DNA from: Flavobacterium sp. CBA20B-1
Lineage (GTDB): Bacteria; Bacteroidota; Bacteroidia; Flavobacteriales; Flavobacteriaceae
DNA length: 64,000 nt
NCBI RefSeq assembly: GCF_028473145.1
Contig: NZ_CP092370.1
Span: 682,001-746,000 of the forward strand
Reading direction: 5' to 3'
The notes beneath the pieces were generated by a model. It ran no database searches. It had not been told where the DNA came from and saw nothing but the letters and a program-made list of their open reading frames with translations. Shown here piece by piece: positions 38,681-46,759 of the stretch (position 1 is the first letter of the stretch; each line of letters begins with the position of its first letter). Position numbers and translations under genes: made by a program.

Positions 38681-39397
38681 ATGAAAGTTAAAGTTTTATT
38701 TAATTTGCTTTTTTTGTTTGGTGTGTTTACAAATTGTGCGGCGCAAAAATTTACAGTTAAAACACATTATTTGGATAAAGAAATTATTGATAAAACTAAA
38801 GATTCTATTTTTCTCATTTATAATGATAAGCCTTTTTACGAGGACGAAACTTATTTTGTAGAAAGCTATTGTAAAGGAGAGTGGGGTGGTGCTGTTGTTT
38901 TTACAAATAAAATTTCCAATAATAAGTTCATTTGTAAATCCACTTGTGCAGTAAATGTTATTCGCTTTAATGAAGCATATATTATCTCTAATACACTAAA
39001 TCACTTGGGGTTAAGTTCAACTGTTCTAGAAATACAAAATGTTGAACATATTACGAAAATTGAAAATATAGATTTAAAAGATATCAATTTTGAACGAGTT
39101 TCCACTAAAGGGAGTAAAGAATTAATTAAAACTTATGGATATAAAACATTAGGCAATTTCATAAATAACAATAACTTGTATTTTGTTATATGTGATAGTA
39201 ATGAAACATTTGTAGCACAAATTCAAAATAAAAAATTTAAACTTATCCAAAAAATTTTCAATCAGGAACTTTTTTCTGTTTCTAATGTTCATTACAAACT
39301 AGAAAATGGAGCAACTTATATTCCCTTCAGTGATTTTAAAAATTCGGGATATATCCTAATTGTTGAAAATAAAATAGACTTGTTTTTCAAAAAATAA
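38681..39397 (+). CDS. Exported protein of unknown function
   Basis: A 238-residue protein with a signal peptide (MKVKVLFNLLFLFGVFTNCAAQ). The Cys at residue 19 could be a lipobox Cys, but Asn before it is not classical, so lipoprotein status is open. I recognise no domain. Asn, Lys and Ile are unusually frequent, in keeping with AT-rich, weakly constrained sequence. It lies alone between the prfC terminator and recR, which faces it. Confidence 0.7.
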   Translation: MKVKVLFNLLFLFGVFTNCAAQKFTVKTHYLDKEIIDKTKDSIFLIYNDKPFYEDETYFVESYCKGEWGGAVVFTNKISNNKFICKSTCAVNVIRFNEAYIISNTLNHLGLSSTVLEIQNVEHITKIENIDLKDINFERVSTKGSKELIKTYGYKTLGNFINNNNLYFVICDSNETFVAQIQNKKFKLIQKIFNQELFSVSNVHYKLENGATYIPFSDFKNSGYILIVENKIDLFFKK

Positions 39398-39415
39398 AAT
39401 CGATGCTATATTTTT

Positions 39416-40033
39416 TTAAATCTTCAAACTACTTTCAAAAGGTACGCGGTGCATTAAACTTCTACCCAAAGTAACTTCATCGGCATATTGCAGCTCATCG
39501 CCAACGGCAATTCCGCGTGCAATGGTCGATGTGGTGATATTAAAATCTTTAATCTGTTTGTAAATATAAAAATTGGTGGTGTCGCCTTCCATAGTAGAAC
39601 TCAATGCAAAAATAATTTCTTTCACACCGCCATTTTTTACCTTGTCAATCAAAGTTTTAATATTTAATTGACTGGGACCAACGCCATCAATCGGAGAAAT
39701 TTTTCCACCTAAAACATGATAAATCCCTTTGTAAAGCTGTGTGTTTTCTAATGCCATAACATCGCGAACATCTTCCACCACACAAATTATCGAATGATCG
39801 CGCGATGGTTTTTCACAAATTTCGCACAATTGCGTATCCGAAATAGCATGGCAACTTTTACAGTATTTAATTTCGTTTCGCAATAAATCTAACGATGTGG
39901 TTAACGCAGTTGTGTGCGCTATCGGCTGGCGCAGCAAATGCAAAACCAAACGCAAAGCAGTACGCTTACCAATGCCTGGTAATTGTGCCATTTCGTTTAC
40001 TGCGTTTTCTAATAATTTCGAAGGAAAATCCAT
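39416..40033 (-). CDS. recR: Recombination mediator RecR
   Basis: Acts with RecO and RecF to load RecA on gapped DNA. From [33 protein letters not shown] it is 205 residues: helix-hairpin-helix GIGKRTA, a C4 zinc finger [16 protein letters not shown], then the Toprim domain ([30 protein letters not shown]). The open frame runs on upstream for 106 residues that have no family counterpart and cross a perfect -7 box, so I take ATG 40031-40033. The box ends 4 bases before the ATG, which implies a leaderless mRNA. Confidence 0.96.
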   Translation of the reverse strand: MDFPSKLLENAVNEMAQLPGIGKRTALRLVLHLLRQPIAHTTALTTSLDLLRNEIKYCKSCHAISDTQLCEICEKPSRDHSIICVVEDVRDVMALENTQLYKGIYHVLGGKISPIDGVGPSQLNIKTLIDKVKNGGVKEIIFALSSTMEGDTTNFYIYKQIKDFNITTSTIARGIAVGDELQYADEVTLGRSLMHRVPFESSLKI

Positions 40034-40037
40034 ACTG

Positions 40038-40045
40038 CAAAAGTA
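40038..40045 (-). promoter_or_regulatory. -7 box of recR, next to the start codon
   Basis: The minus strand reads TACTTTTG, then CAGT, then ATG. In this phylum transcription starts a few bases after the box, so it should begin at or next to the A of ATG. Confidence 0.65.
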
Positions 40046-40101
40046 GTAATTTTTTTGAAAGAAAATTAAGGCGGGATTTGTTTCAGCTATCATAAAATAG
40101 T

Positions 40102-40109
40102 TATTTTTG
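40102..40109 (+). promoter_or_regulatory. -7 box of the symporter gene
   Basis: TATTTTTG, 15 bases before ATG 40125. It overlaps the TTG at 40107, so that codon is not the start. Confidence 0.6.
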
Positions 40110-40124
40110 ATAAAATTTAAACCA

Positions 40125-41639
40125 ATGACTCCAACTGTAATTTTAACCATTTTAGTTTTATATTTTGCTGTTTTAATAGGAATATCTCGTTTTGTGAGCC
40201 GAAAAGACAGCAGTAATTCGGCTTTTTTCTCTGCCAATAAAAACTCTAAATGGTATTTAGTGGCTTTTGGAATGATTGGAACCGCACTTTCGGGCGTTAC
40301 CTTTATATCGGTGCCTGGTGAAGTGGGCGCGCCAAGTGGTGAACAATTCAAGTATTTTCAATTTGTTTTGGGAAATGCTGTTGGATTTATAATCACGGCT
40401 ACGGTACTTTTACCTTTATATTATAGGTTGCAGTTGGTTTCTATTTATGAATATTTTGAAAAGCGATTGGGTTTTTACAGTTACAAAACCGCCGCAGCCA
40501 TATTTTTAATCAGTAGAACCATTGGATCGGCTTTTCGATTGTATTTGGTAGTGATTGTTTTTCAGCGATTTGTGTTTGATGCTTTCGGAATTCCTTTTGC
40601 AGTAACCGGATTAATTTCACTTGCTTTAATTTACGCATATACCTATAAATCGGGTTTGAAAGCCATCATTATTACCGATACGCTGCAAACTTTTTTCTTG
40701 GTGAGTTCGGTTATTTTAACCATCATTTTTATTTGTTCTAGTTTAGATTTAAACGCCATTGAAGCTTTTGAAACAGTAAAAAACAGCAGTTACAGCAAAA
40801 TTTTCTTTTGGGAAGATTTCATGGGTAGTAAATTTCATTTTGCAAAGCAATTTTTAGGTGGAATGTTTGTAACCATTGCCATGACTGGTTTAGATCAAGA
40901 TTTAATGCAGAAAAATTTAAGTTGCGCCAATATTAAAGATGCACAAAAAAACATGTTTACGTTTACCGGCATTTTTGTGTTGATTAATATCTTTTTCTTG
41001 GGAGTTGGTGCGTTGCTTTACATTTATGCCGATGCCAATGGCGTGCAAGTGCCTGCTGATTTAATCACTGGAAAGCCCCGAACCGATTTATTATTCCCTG
41101 AAATAGCTTTTCACCATTTGGCATTAGTACCTGCTGTGGTCTTTTTATTGGGATTAATTGCTGCCACATTTGCCACAACCGATTCTGCTTTAACGGCATT
41201 AACCACCTCTTTTTGTATTGATTTTTTAGGAATGGATAAACCCGAAAATGTTCATAAACCAAAAAATGTAAAGGTTCGGAAAATGGTTCATTTTGTTTTT
41301 TGCTTGATTATGTTCGGAGTTATTGTGCTTTTTAATGCCATAAATGATGCATCGGTTGTAAGCATGATTTTTAGAATAGCTTCTTACACATACGGTCCTT
41401 TGTTGGGATTATTTACTTTTGGGATTTTCTTTAAAAACAGAACAGTACACGATCAATGGGTGCCATTGATTTGTTTAGCCGCTCCGTTTATTACACTCTT
41501 AATTAGTAATTATTCTGCTACCTTTTTGAATGGTTATGTTTTTGATAACGAATTGATTATAGTAAATGCAGGCATTACCGTGCTGTTGCTTTTGGCAATA
41601 AGCAAAAAGCTTACTAAAACGATTTTTGTGAAATACTAG
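40125..41639 (+). CDS. Sodium:solute symporter (SSF family)
   Basis: A 504-residue inner-membrane transporter with about 13 helices. [20 protein letters not shown] near residue 55 and [21 protein letters not shown] near residue 345 are SSF signatures around the sodium and substrate sites. The substrate (sugar, proline, pantothenate or another) cannot be told. The start at ATG 40125 gives [14 protein letters not shown] and is fixed by the -7 box. A GC-rich structured element follows the stop codon. Confidence 0.92.
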   Translation: MTPTVILTILVLYFAVLIGISRFVSRKDSSNSAFFSANKNSKWYLVAFGMIGTALSGVTFISVPGEVGAPSGEQFKYFQFVLGNAVGFIITATVLLPLYYRLQLVSIYEYFEKRLGFYSYKTAAAIFLISRTIGSAFRLYLVVIVFQRFVFDAFGIPFAVTGLISLALIYAYTYKSGLKAIIITDTLQTFFLVSSVILTIIFICSSLDLNAIEAFETVKNSSYSKIFFWEDFMGSKFHFAKQFLGGMFVTIAMTGLDQDLMQKNLSCANIKDAQKNMFTFTGIFVLINIFFLGVGALLYIYADANGVQVPADLITGKPRTDLLFPEIAFHHLALVPAVVFLLGLIAATFATTDSALTALTTSFCIDFLGMDKPENVHKPKNVKVRKMVHFVFCLIMFGVIVLFNAINDASVVSMIFRIASYTYGPLLGLFTFGIFFKNRTVHDQWVPLICLAAPFITLLISNYSATFLNGYVFDNELIIVNAGITVLLLLAISKKLTKTIFVKY

Positions 41640-41785
41640 CTTGCGTGAGGGATTGAGGCATTTGTCTGAGCTCTTTTTTGTGGAACGAAGTGGAACAAAA
41701 AAAGCGAGTGCCGAAAGCCCGACCCCGGCGAACAAATTTTTTTTTATACTGAAATTTTCTTTGCGCCGGGGGCACGCCCAAAAAA
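41640..41785 (+). repeat. GC-rich structured element after the symporter gene
   Basis: This 145-base stretch is markedly richer in G and C than its surroundings. CCCCGGCG at 41723-41730 pairs exactly with CGCCGGGG at 41764-41771. A first long imperfect hairpin pairs GAGCTCTTTTTTGT with ACAAAAAAAGCGAG (41669-41707), and GTGGAAC occurs twice around the loop. From memory, similar sequences containing GCCGAAAGCCCGACC recur between genes in many Flavobacteria, so I read it as a REP-like interspersed repeat; this needs a copy count. Confidence 0.55.
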
Positions 41786-41861
41786 TAAAAAAAAACGATT
41801 TTTTACAATGAAAGTAGCTTTAAAGGATGCAACTTTGCATAGAAATTAAAAATAGAGAAAA

Positions 41862-42251
41862 ATGTTTACAGTAGAACAAATTAAGGCAGCGCACAGTAAG
41901 GTGCAAACGGGTGCGGATTTTCCGGCTTATATTCAGGATTTGAAAGGGTTAGGGGTGACGTATTATGAAACTTTTGTGACCGATGGGCATACCGATTATT
42001 TTGGGGCAAATGATTATAAAACTTCGACGGAAGCAAAATACAATGCTTTTGTGATTGCCGATGCCTCGAATATGGAACAATTTGTTGCTGATTTAAAAGC
42101 ACACCAGCAAGGAAAAACCGATTATCCTACTTTTTGCAGTGACTGTGCAAAGTCGGGCATTGAAAAATGGGCGGTTTGCATGGAAAAAATGACGTGCACG
42201 TATTTTGACCAAGCAGGTAATGAAGTGTTGGTAGAAGCGATTCCGCAATAA
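41862..42251 (+). CDS. DUF1398 family protein
   Basis: A 129-residue cytoplasmic protein. MFTVEQIKAAHSKVQTGADFPAYIQDLKGLGVTYYETFV and TDYPTFCSDCAKSGIEKWAV are typical of DUF1398. Databases sometimes call it a phage envelope protein, but no phage gene is near. Function is unknown. It follows the structured repeat and ends at a bidirectional terminator. Confidence 0.9.
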   Translation: MFTVEQIKAAHSKVQTGADFPAYIQDLKGLGVTYYETFVTDGHTDYFGANDYKTSTEAKYNAFVIADASNMEQFVADLKAHQQGKTDYPTFCSDCAKSGIEKWAVCMEKMTCTYFDQAGNEVLVEAIPQ

Positions 42252-42274
42252 AAATATACCTTTTTTGATACAAA

Positions 42275-42303
42275 AAAACCGAGTCTAAGTAAGGCTCGGT
42301 TTT
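42275..42303. terminator. Bidirectional terminator between DUF1398 and CoA-binding genes
   Basis: Stem 42275-42286 with 42292-42303 (core AAAACCGAG / CTCGGTTTT). Flanking A and T runs serve both strands. Confidence 0.85.
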
Positions 42304-42309
42304 GTGTTT

Positions 42310-42672
42310 TTAATATTTATTGATGCTTAAAAGAACTAAAGTGCATGCTTCTTCGTAAGCAATTCCTGCATGCGTGAGTTTTTCCTGAAACTCTTTATTT
42401 TCGGTTCCCGGGTTAAAAATCACTCGGCGAGGTTGCAGGTTTAAAATATATTCATAAAAAGGTTTTTGGTTGGTAGGATTCAGGTAAATCGTTACGGTAT
42501 CGATATCGTCATAAGGAATCAATTCTTTATGAATGGGAACTCCGTTTACTTCGCCGGTTCTGTTTCCAAAAGCTTTTACTTTGTACTGGTGGTTTAATAA
42601 TTTTTTTATCGCCATGTTGGAATACCGCTGCTCATTTTCTGATGCGCCCATAACTAATGTATATTCTTTCAT
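42310..42672 (-). CDS. CoA-binding domain protein (YccU-like)
   Basis: A 120-residue Rossmann-fold protein. TLVMGASENEQRYSNMAIKKLL at the start and VIFNPGTENKEF late on match the CoA_binding_2 family. It has no catalytic domain attached. The role is unknown. It lies 54 bases downstream of glmM on the same strand. Confidence 0.88.
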   Translation of the reverse strand: MKEYTLVMGASENEQRYSNMAIKKLLNHQYKVKAFGNRTGEVNGVPIHKELIPYDDIDTVTIYLNPTNQKPFYEYILNLQPRRVIFNPGTENKEFQEKLTHAGIAYEEACTLVLLSINKY

Positions 42673-42726
42673 AGTAAATTGTTTGTAACTAAGTTACCAC
42701 TTTTTTACTTAAAAAGCTATTTAAAA

Positions 42727-44112
42727 TTAACCAACTACTTCTTGAATTTCTTGTAAAATTTTTTGTGCTAAATCATCGGCTGCTTGCTGTGTCGGTGCTT
42801 CGGTATAAATTCGAATAATGGGTTCGGTATTCGATTTTCGCAAATGCACCCAAGAATCTGCCAAATCAATCTTAACACCATCAACAGTGCTGATTTTTTC
42901 GTTGGCATATCGTTTTTGCATTTCTTCTAAAATGGCATCTACATTGATTTCAGGTGTTAATTCAATTTTGTTTTTACTCATGAAATAGGCCGGGTAAGAA
43001 GTTCTTAAAGCCGCTACATCTAAATCTTGTTTTGCCAAATGTGTTAAAAACAAAGCTACACCAACCAAGGCATCGCGACCATAATGAATTTCAGGATAAA
43101 TAATTCCGCCGTTTCCTTCGCCACCAATTATGGCATTGTTTTTCTTCATTAATTCCACCACATTTACTTCGCCAACTGCCGATGCTTCGTAGATTCCGTT
43201 ATGTTTTTCGGTAATATCTTTCAACGCGCGAGAAGACGACATGTTGGAAACCGTGTTGCCCGGAGTTTTGCTCAACACATAATCTGCAACAGCTACCAAG
43301 GTATATTCTTCTCCAAACATTTCGCCATTATTGCTGATAAAAGCCAAACGATCCACATCCGGATCAACCACAATACCAAAATCGGCGTTTTCTTTTACAA
43401 CCAATTCGCAGATATCGGTTAAATGTTCTTTTAAAGGTTCTGGATTGTGCGGAAAATGTCCGTTTGGTTCACAATACAATTCCACCACTTCAACGCCCAT
43501 TTTCTTCAATAAAGCAGGAATTACAATTCCGCCCGAAGAATTTACACCATCAACAACTACCTTGAATTTTTTACTTTTAACAGCTTCTACATCAACTAAT
43601 TTTAGGTTTAAAACTTCATCGATATGTCTGTCCATATAATCAGTGATTTCGGTTATGGTTCCCAACGAATCCACATCGGCAAAGTCAAAACTGTCTGATT
43701 CTGCAATTTCTAAAATCAAAGCACCTTCGGCTCCGCTTAAAAATTCGCCTTTATTGTTCAATAATTTCAATGCATTCCATTGTTTTGGATTGTGCGATGC
43801 CGTTAGAATAATTCCGCCATCAGCTTTTTCTAGAGGAACAGCCACTTCAACAGTTGGTGTGGTTGATAAGCCTAAATCAATTACGTTGATCCCTAAACCT
43901 ACCAACGTTTGCATTACCAATTGGTGAATCATTGGGCCCGAAATGCGGGCATCACGACCAATTACAACGGTTAATTTATCTTTTTGAAGACTGTTTTTAA
44001 GAAATGTTCCGTAAGCCGATGCAAATTTTACAGCATCGATCGGAGTTAAATTTTCGCCCACGTTGCCGCCAATGGTACCGCGAATTCCGGAAATAGATTT
44101 TATTAAGGTCAT
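42727..44112 (-). CDS. glmM: Phosphoglucosamine mutase
   Basis: Converts glucosamine-6-phosphate to glucosamine-1-phosphate for UDP-GlcNAc, hence peptidoglycan and LPS. A 461-residue alpha-phosphohexomutase: SGIRGTIGG, catalytic phosphoserine loop TASHNPKQWNALK near residue 104, metal loop DPDVDRLAF near 252, GEGNGGIIYP near 335 and the phosphate-binding loop LRKSNTEPIIRIY near 430. Phosphomannomutase activity is possible, but in this phylum this form serves as GlmM. Confidence 0.9.
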   Translation of the reverse strand: MTLIKSISGIRGTIGGNVGENLTPIDAVKFASAYGTFLKNSLQKDKLTVVIGRDARISGPMIHQLVMQTLVGLGINVIDLGLSTTPTVEVAVPLEKADGGIILTASHNPKQWNALKLLNNKGEFLSGAEGALILEIAESDSFDFADVDSLGTITEITDYMDRHIDEVLNLKLVDVEAVKSKKFKVVVDGVNSSGGIVIPALLKKMGVEVVELYCEPNGHFPHNPEPLKEHLTDICELVVKENADFGIVVDPDVDRLAFISNNGEMFGEEYTLVAVADYVLSKTPGNTVSNMSSSRALKDITEKHNGIYEASAVGEVNVVELMKKNNAIIGGEGNGGIIYPEIHYGRDALVGVALFLTHLAKQDLDVAALRTSYPAYFMSKNKIELTPEINVDAILEEMQKRYANEKISTVDGVKIDLADSWVHLRKSNTEPIIRIYTEAPTQQAADDLAQKILQEIQEVVG

Positions 44113-44133
44113 TTATTTACATTTTTTAACAAA

Positions 44134-44141
44134 CAAATATA
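44134..44141 (-). promoter_or_regulatory. -7 box of glmM
   Basis: The minus strand reads TATATTTG, 21 bases before the glmM ATG. Confidence 0.6.
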
Positions 44142-44186
44142 AGAATGATTATATTAGATAAGTACAATTTACGCTATTTTTATATC

Positions 44187-44789
44187 ATGAATTTTTTAGC
44201 GCATATTTATTTATCGGGAACGAACGAACGCATACAAATTGGCAATTTTATGGGCGATGGTATTCGTGGTAAAGATTATAAAAATTATCACAATGATATT
44301 CAAATTGGGGTTTTGTTGCACCGGTCTATTGATAGTTTTACTGATTTTCATCCGATTTTTCGTCAATCAAAACACAGATTGGTTCCAAAATACAATCACT
44401 TTTCTGGAATTATTGTGGATATGTTTTACGATCATTTTCTGGCGAAAGAATGGAAAATGTATCACCACGAAGATTTGCAGTTTTTTACCCAAAGATTCTA
44501 TCAAAGTCTGGAAAATCATCAAGACGAATTAAACCTGAAAACCCAACAATTACTTCCTTATTTAACACATCAAAATTGGCTGGAACGCTATGCACATTTA
44601 ACCGATTTACAGCAGATTTTGCAACAAATGGACAATCGCTTCGCTATGAAATCGAACATGAGCGACTCTGTGGACGACTTACATACTTTTTATGATGATT
44701 TTCAGCGCGAATTTCACTTGTTTTTTAAGGATTTAATGATTCATTCAGATAAAGAGTTGCAACGCCTTGTAAACGAATTTAAAAAATGA
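44187..44789 (+). CDS. Acyl carrier protein phosphodiesterase (AcpH family)
   Basis: Removes the 4'-phosphopantetheine arm from ACP. A 200-residue protein: MNFLAHIYLSG, IGNFMGDGIRG, LLHRSIDSFTDFHP and DMFYDHFLAKEW place the conserved His and Asp of this HD-like metal fold. I start at ATG 44187; an in-frame ATG at 44145 adds 14 residues that the family lacks. Confidence 0.9.
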   Translation: MNFLAHIYLSGTNERIQIGNFMGDGIRGKDYKNYHNDIQIGVLLHRSIDSFTDFHPIFRQSKHRLVPKYNHFSGIIVDMFYDHFLAKEWKMYHHEDLQFFTQRFYQSLENHQDELNLKTQQLLPYLTHQNWLERYAHLTDLQQILQQMDNRFAMKSNMSDSVDDLHTFYDDFQREFHLFFKDLMIHSDKELQRLVNEFKK

Positions 44790-44820
44790 TTGTCTTTTAA
44801 TTTTTAGTGCGTTACTTTTG
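44790..44820 (+). promoter_or_regulatory. -33/-7 promoter of the ClC gene, next to the start codon
   Basis: TTG at 44790-44792, a 20-base spacer, TACTTTTG at 44813-44820, then CAAC and ATG at 44825. The same 4-base spacing as recR implies a leaderless mRNA. Confidence 0.7.
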
Positions 44821-44824
44821 CAAC

Positions 44825-46633
44825 ATGGATGCAGTAAAAAACGGAAATACAAGGTTTAGAAAAGCTTTTAGATATATAGAAGGAATTGTTTATTTGCTGA
44901 AAACAATCATTTCAGATAGGCAATTTTTGTATCTATCATGCGTTTTGGTTGGTGTTTCTTCTGCATTAGCGGTAATTTTATTAAAGTCATTTGCACATGG
45001 CGTTTTTAAGCTAGCCACTTATTTGGATACGCTTTACAAACTTCCTTTTTCAAACAGTATTTTGCCAGTGGTTGGTATTTTACTTACTGTTTTTGTAATT
45101 CGAAAATTTTTAGATGGTTCTCTTGAAAAAGGAACAAGCCAAATCATGATTGCCGTGGCAAAACGCTCTGGTTTTATGCCGCGCAAACAAATGTATGCTC
45201 AAATTATAACCAGTTCATTAACGGTTGGTTTGGGTGGATCTGCCGGATTAGAATCGCCCATAACCATTACAGGAGCTGCTTTTGGATCAAACTATGCACA
45301 AAATTTCCGTTTTAATTATAAAGATCGAACCTTGCTTTTAGCTTGTGGGGTGGCTGCCGGAATTGCAGCGGCCTTTAACGCACCCATAGCAGGTGTTCTT
45401 TTTGCTATTGAAGTAATTTTGGCAGATATGAGTGTCACTGCTTTTATACCATTGATGATTTCTTCGGCTACTGGAGCAATTGTTTCGGCAGTGGTTTTAA
45501 AAGAAAGTATTTTATTACACTTTAAAGAGCAATTAACCTTCGACTATTCCAACACATTTTATTATGTTATTCTTGGTGTGATTTGTGGTTTATTTGCCTT
45601 ATATCATGCCCGAATGTTTAGAAAAATTGAACATTTAACAGCAAATTTGCCTTACAAACCCTACCGCAAAGCATTGATCGGCGCTTTAATGTTGGCCGTT
45701 TTAATTTTTCTGTTTCCCACACTTTTTGGGGAAGGATATGAAAGTATTAAATCGCTGGCAAATAATAGTGCTGAAAATGTGCTCGACAATTCTTTAATCG
45801 AACGCTTTAATGAAAACAAATGGGTGGTTTTTGCTTTTGTATTGTTCACCTTGTTTTTTAAAAGTATTGCCACAGGATTAACGCTTGGTGCGGGCGGAAA
45901 CGGTGGTAATTTTGCGCCATCGCTTTTTGCGGGATCTTATTTGGGCTTTTGCTTCGCAAAATTTTTTGAATTGATTGGTTTCAAAGAAATGCCTATAACC
46001 AATTTCACGGTTGTAGGTATGGCAGGTCTTTTAAGTGGTTTGTTTCACTCGCCCTTAACAGCCATTTTCCTGATTGCAGAAATTACGGGTGGCTATGGTT
46101 TAATGGTTCCTTTGTTGATTGTTTCTTCAATCAGTTTTGCCATTTCTAAACATTATGATAAACATTCCATGGATATTTATACCCTTGCAGACAAAGGCAT
46201 GGTGTTTACATCAGATAAAGACAAAAATATTTTAAACAAAATTGAACTGCACACCATTTACAATAATTCGGTTGAAACCTTAACAACAGCCGATACCATG
46301 TATCAAGCAAAAACAATATTTTTAGCTACCGGACAAACTTTTATACCCATTGTTAACGAAGATCAAACCATCGAAGGTATCATCTATTTGAATGATGTGC
46401 GCCATATATTATTTAACCAATATCAATTAGGAGCTGCGGCCATTTCGGAAGAAATGAAACCGGCTTTTTCAGTTTCATTGTCAGAAAACACAGGCAATGT
46501 AATTAAAATTATCGATGACCAACACCTTTCTGAAATATTGGTTACTCAAAACAATAAATTGGTGGGATATGTTACAAAAGTGAAAATTTTAGAGGTATAT
46601 CGCGAAAATCTAAAAGATTTAAGAATTGAGTAG
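44825..46633 (+). CDS. ClC-type chloride channel/antiporter with CBS pair
   Basis: A 602-residue inner-membrane protein. ClC signature loops are GLGGSAGLESPI near residue 140, AAFNAPIAGVLFAIE near 185 and GAGGNGGNFAPSLFAGSYLG near 355. The GSGIP-like and external glutamate positions are not clear enough to say channel or antiporter. Two CBS domains fill residues 460-600. The open frame begins at a GTG at 44807, but that codon precedes and includes the -7 box, so ATG 44825 is the start. Confidence 0.9.
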   Translation: MDAVKNGNTRFRKAFRYIEGIVYLLKTIISDRQFLYLSCVLVGVSSALAVILLKSFAHGVFKLATYLDTLYKLPFSNSILPVVGILLTVFVIRKFLDGSLEKGTSQIMIAVAKRSGFMPRKQMYAQIITSSLTVGLGGSAGLESPITITGAAFGSNYAQNFRFNYKDRTLLLACGVAAGIAAAFNAPIAGVLFAIEVILADMSVTAFIPLMISSATGAIVSAVVLKESILLHFKEQLTFDYSNTFYYVILGVICGLFALYHARMFRKIEHLTANLPYKPYRKALIGALMLAVLIFLFPTLFGEGYESIKSLANNSAENVLDNSLIERFNENKWVVFAFVLFTLFFKSIATGLTLGAGGNGGNFAPSLFAGSYLGFCFAKFFELIGFKEMPITNFTVVGMAGLLSGLFHSPLTAIFLIAEITGGYGLMVPLLIVSSISFAISKHYDKHSMDIYTLADKGMVFTSDKDKNILNKIELHTIYNNSVETLTTADTMYQAKTIFLATGQTFIPIVNEDQTIEGIIYLNDVRHILFNQYQLGAAAISEEMKPAFSVSLSENTGNVIKIIDDQHLSEILVTQNNKLVGYVTKVKILEVYRENLKDLRIE

Positions 46634-46735
46634 ATTATTCTAATTAGTGTATTTGAATCAATAAAACCTGTACATCTTTGGCAGAAATAAAATCATTTTA
46701 CCAATGCATTAATATTTTAAAAGCAAAGCAATTTG

Positions 46736-46743
46736 TATATTTG
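46736..46743 (+). promoter_or_regulatory. -7 box of uvrA
   Basis: TATATTTG, 16 bases before ATG 46760. It overlaps the end of the TTG-initiated open frame at 46733, excluding that start. Confidence 0.65.
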
Positions 46744-46759
46744 CACTTTGACTTTTTAT

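Noticed and set aside
39416..40351. A 311-residue RecR with a long N-terminal extension
   Set aside because: The extra 106 residues have no family counterpart and cross a perfect -7 box; the ATG at 40031-40033 begins the conserved protein.
41862..42251. DUF1398 as evidence of a prophage
   Set aside because: The phage label is inherited from old database names; no other phage gene, integrase or attachment repeat is near.
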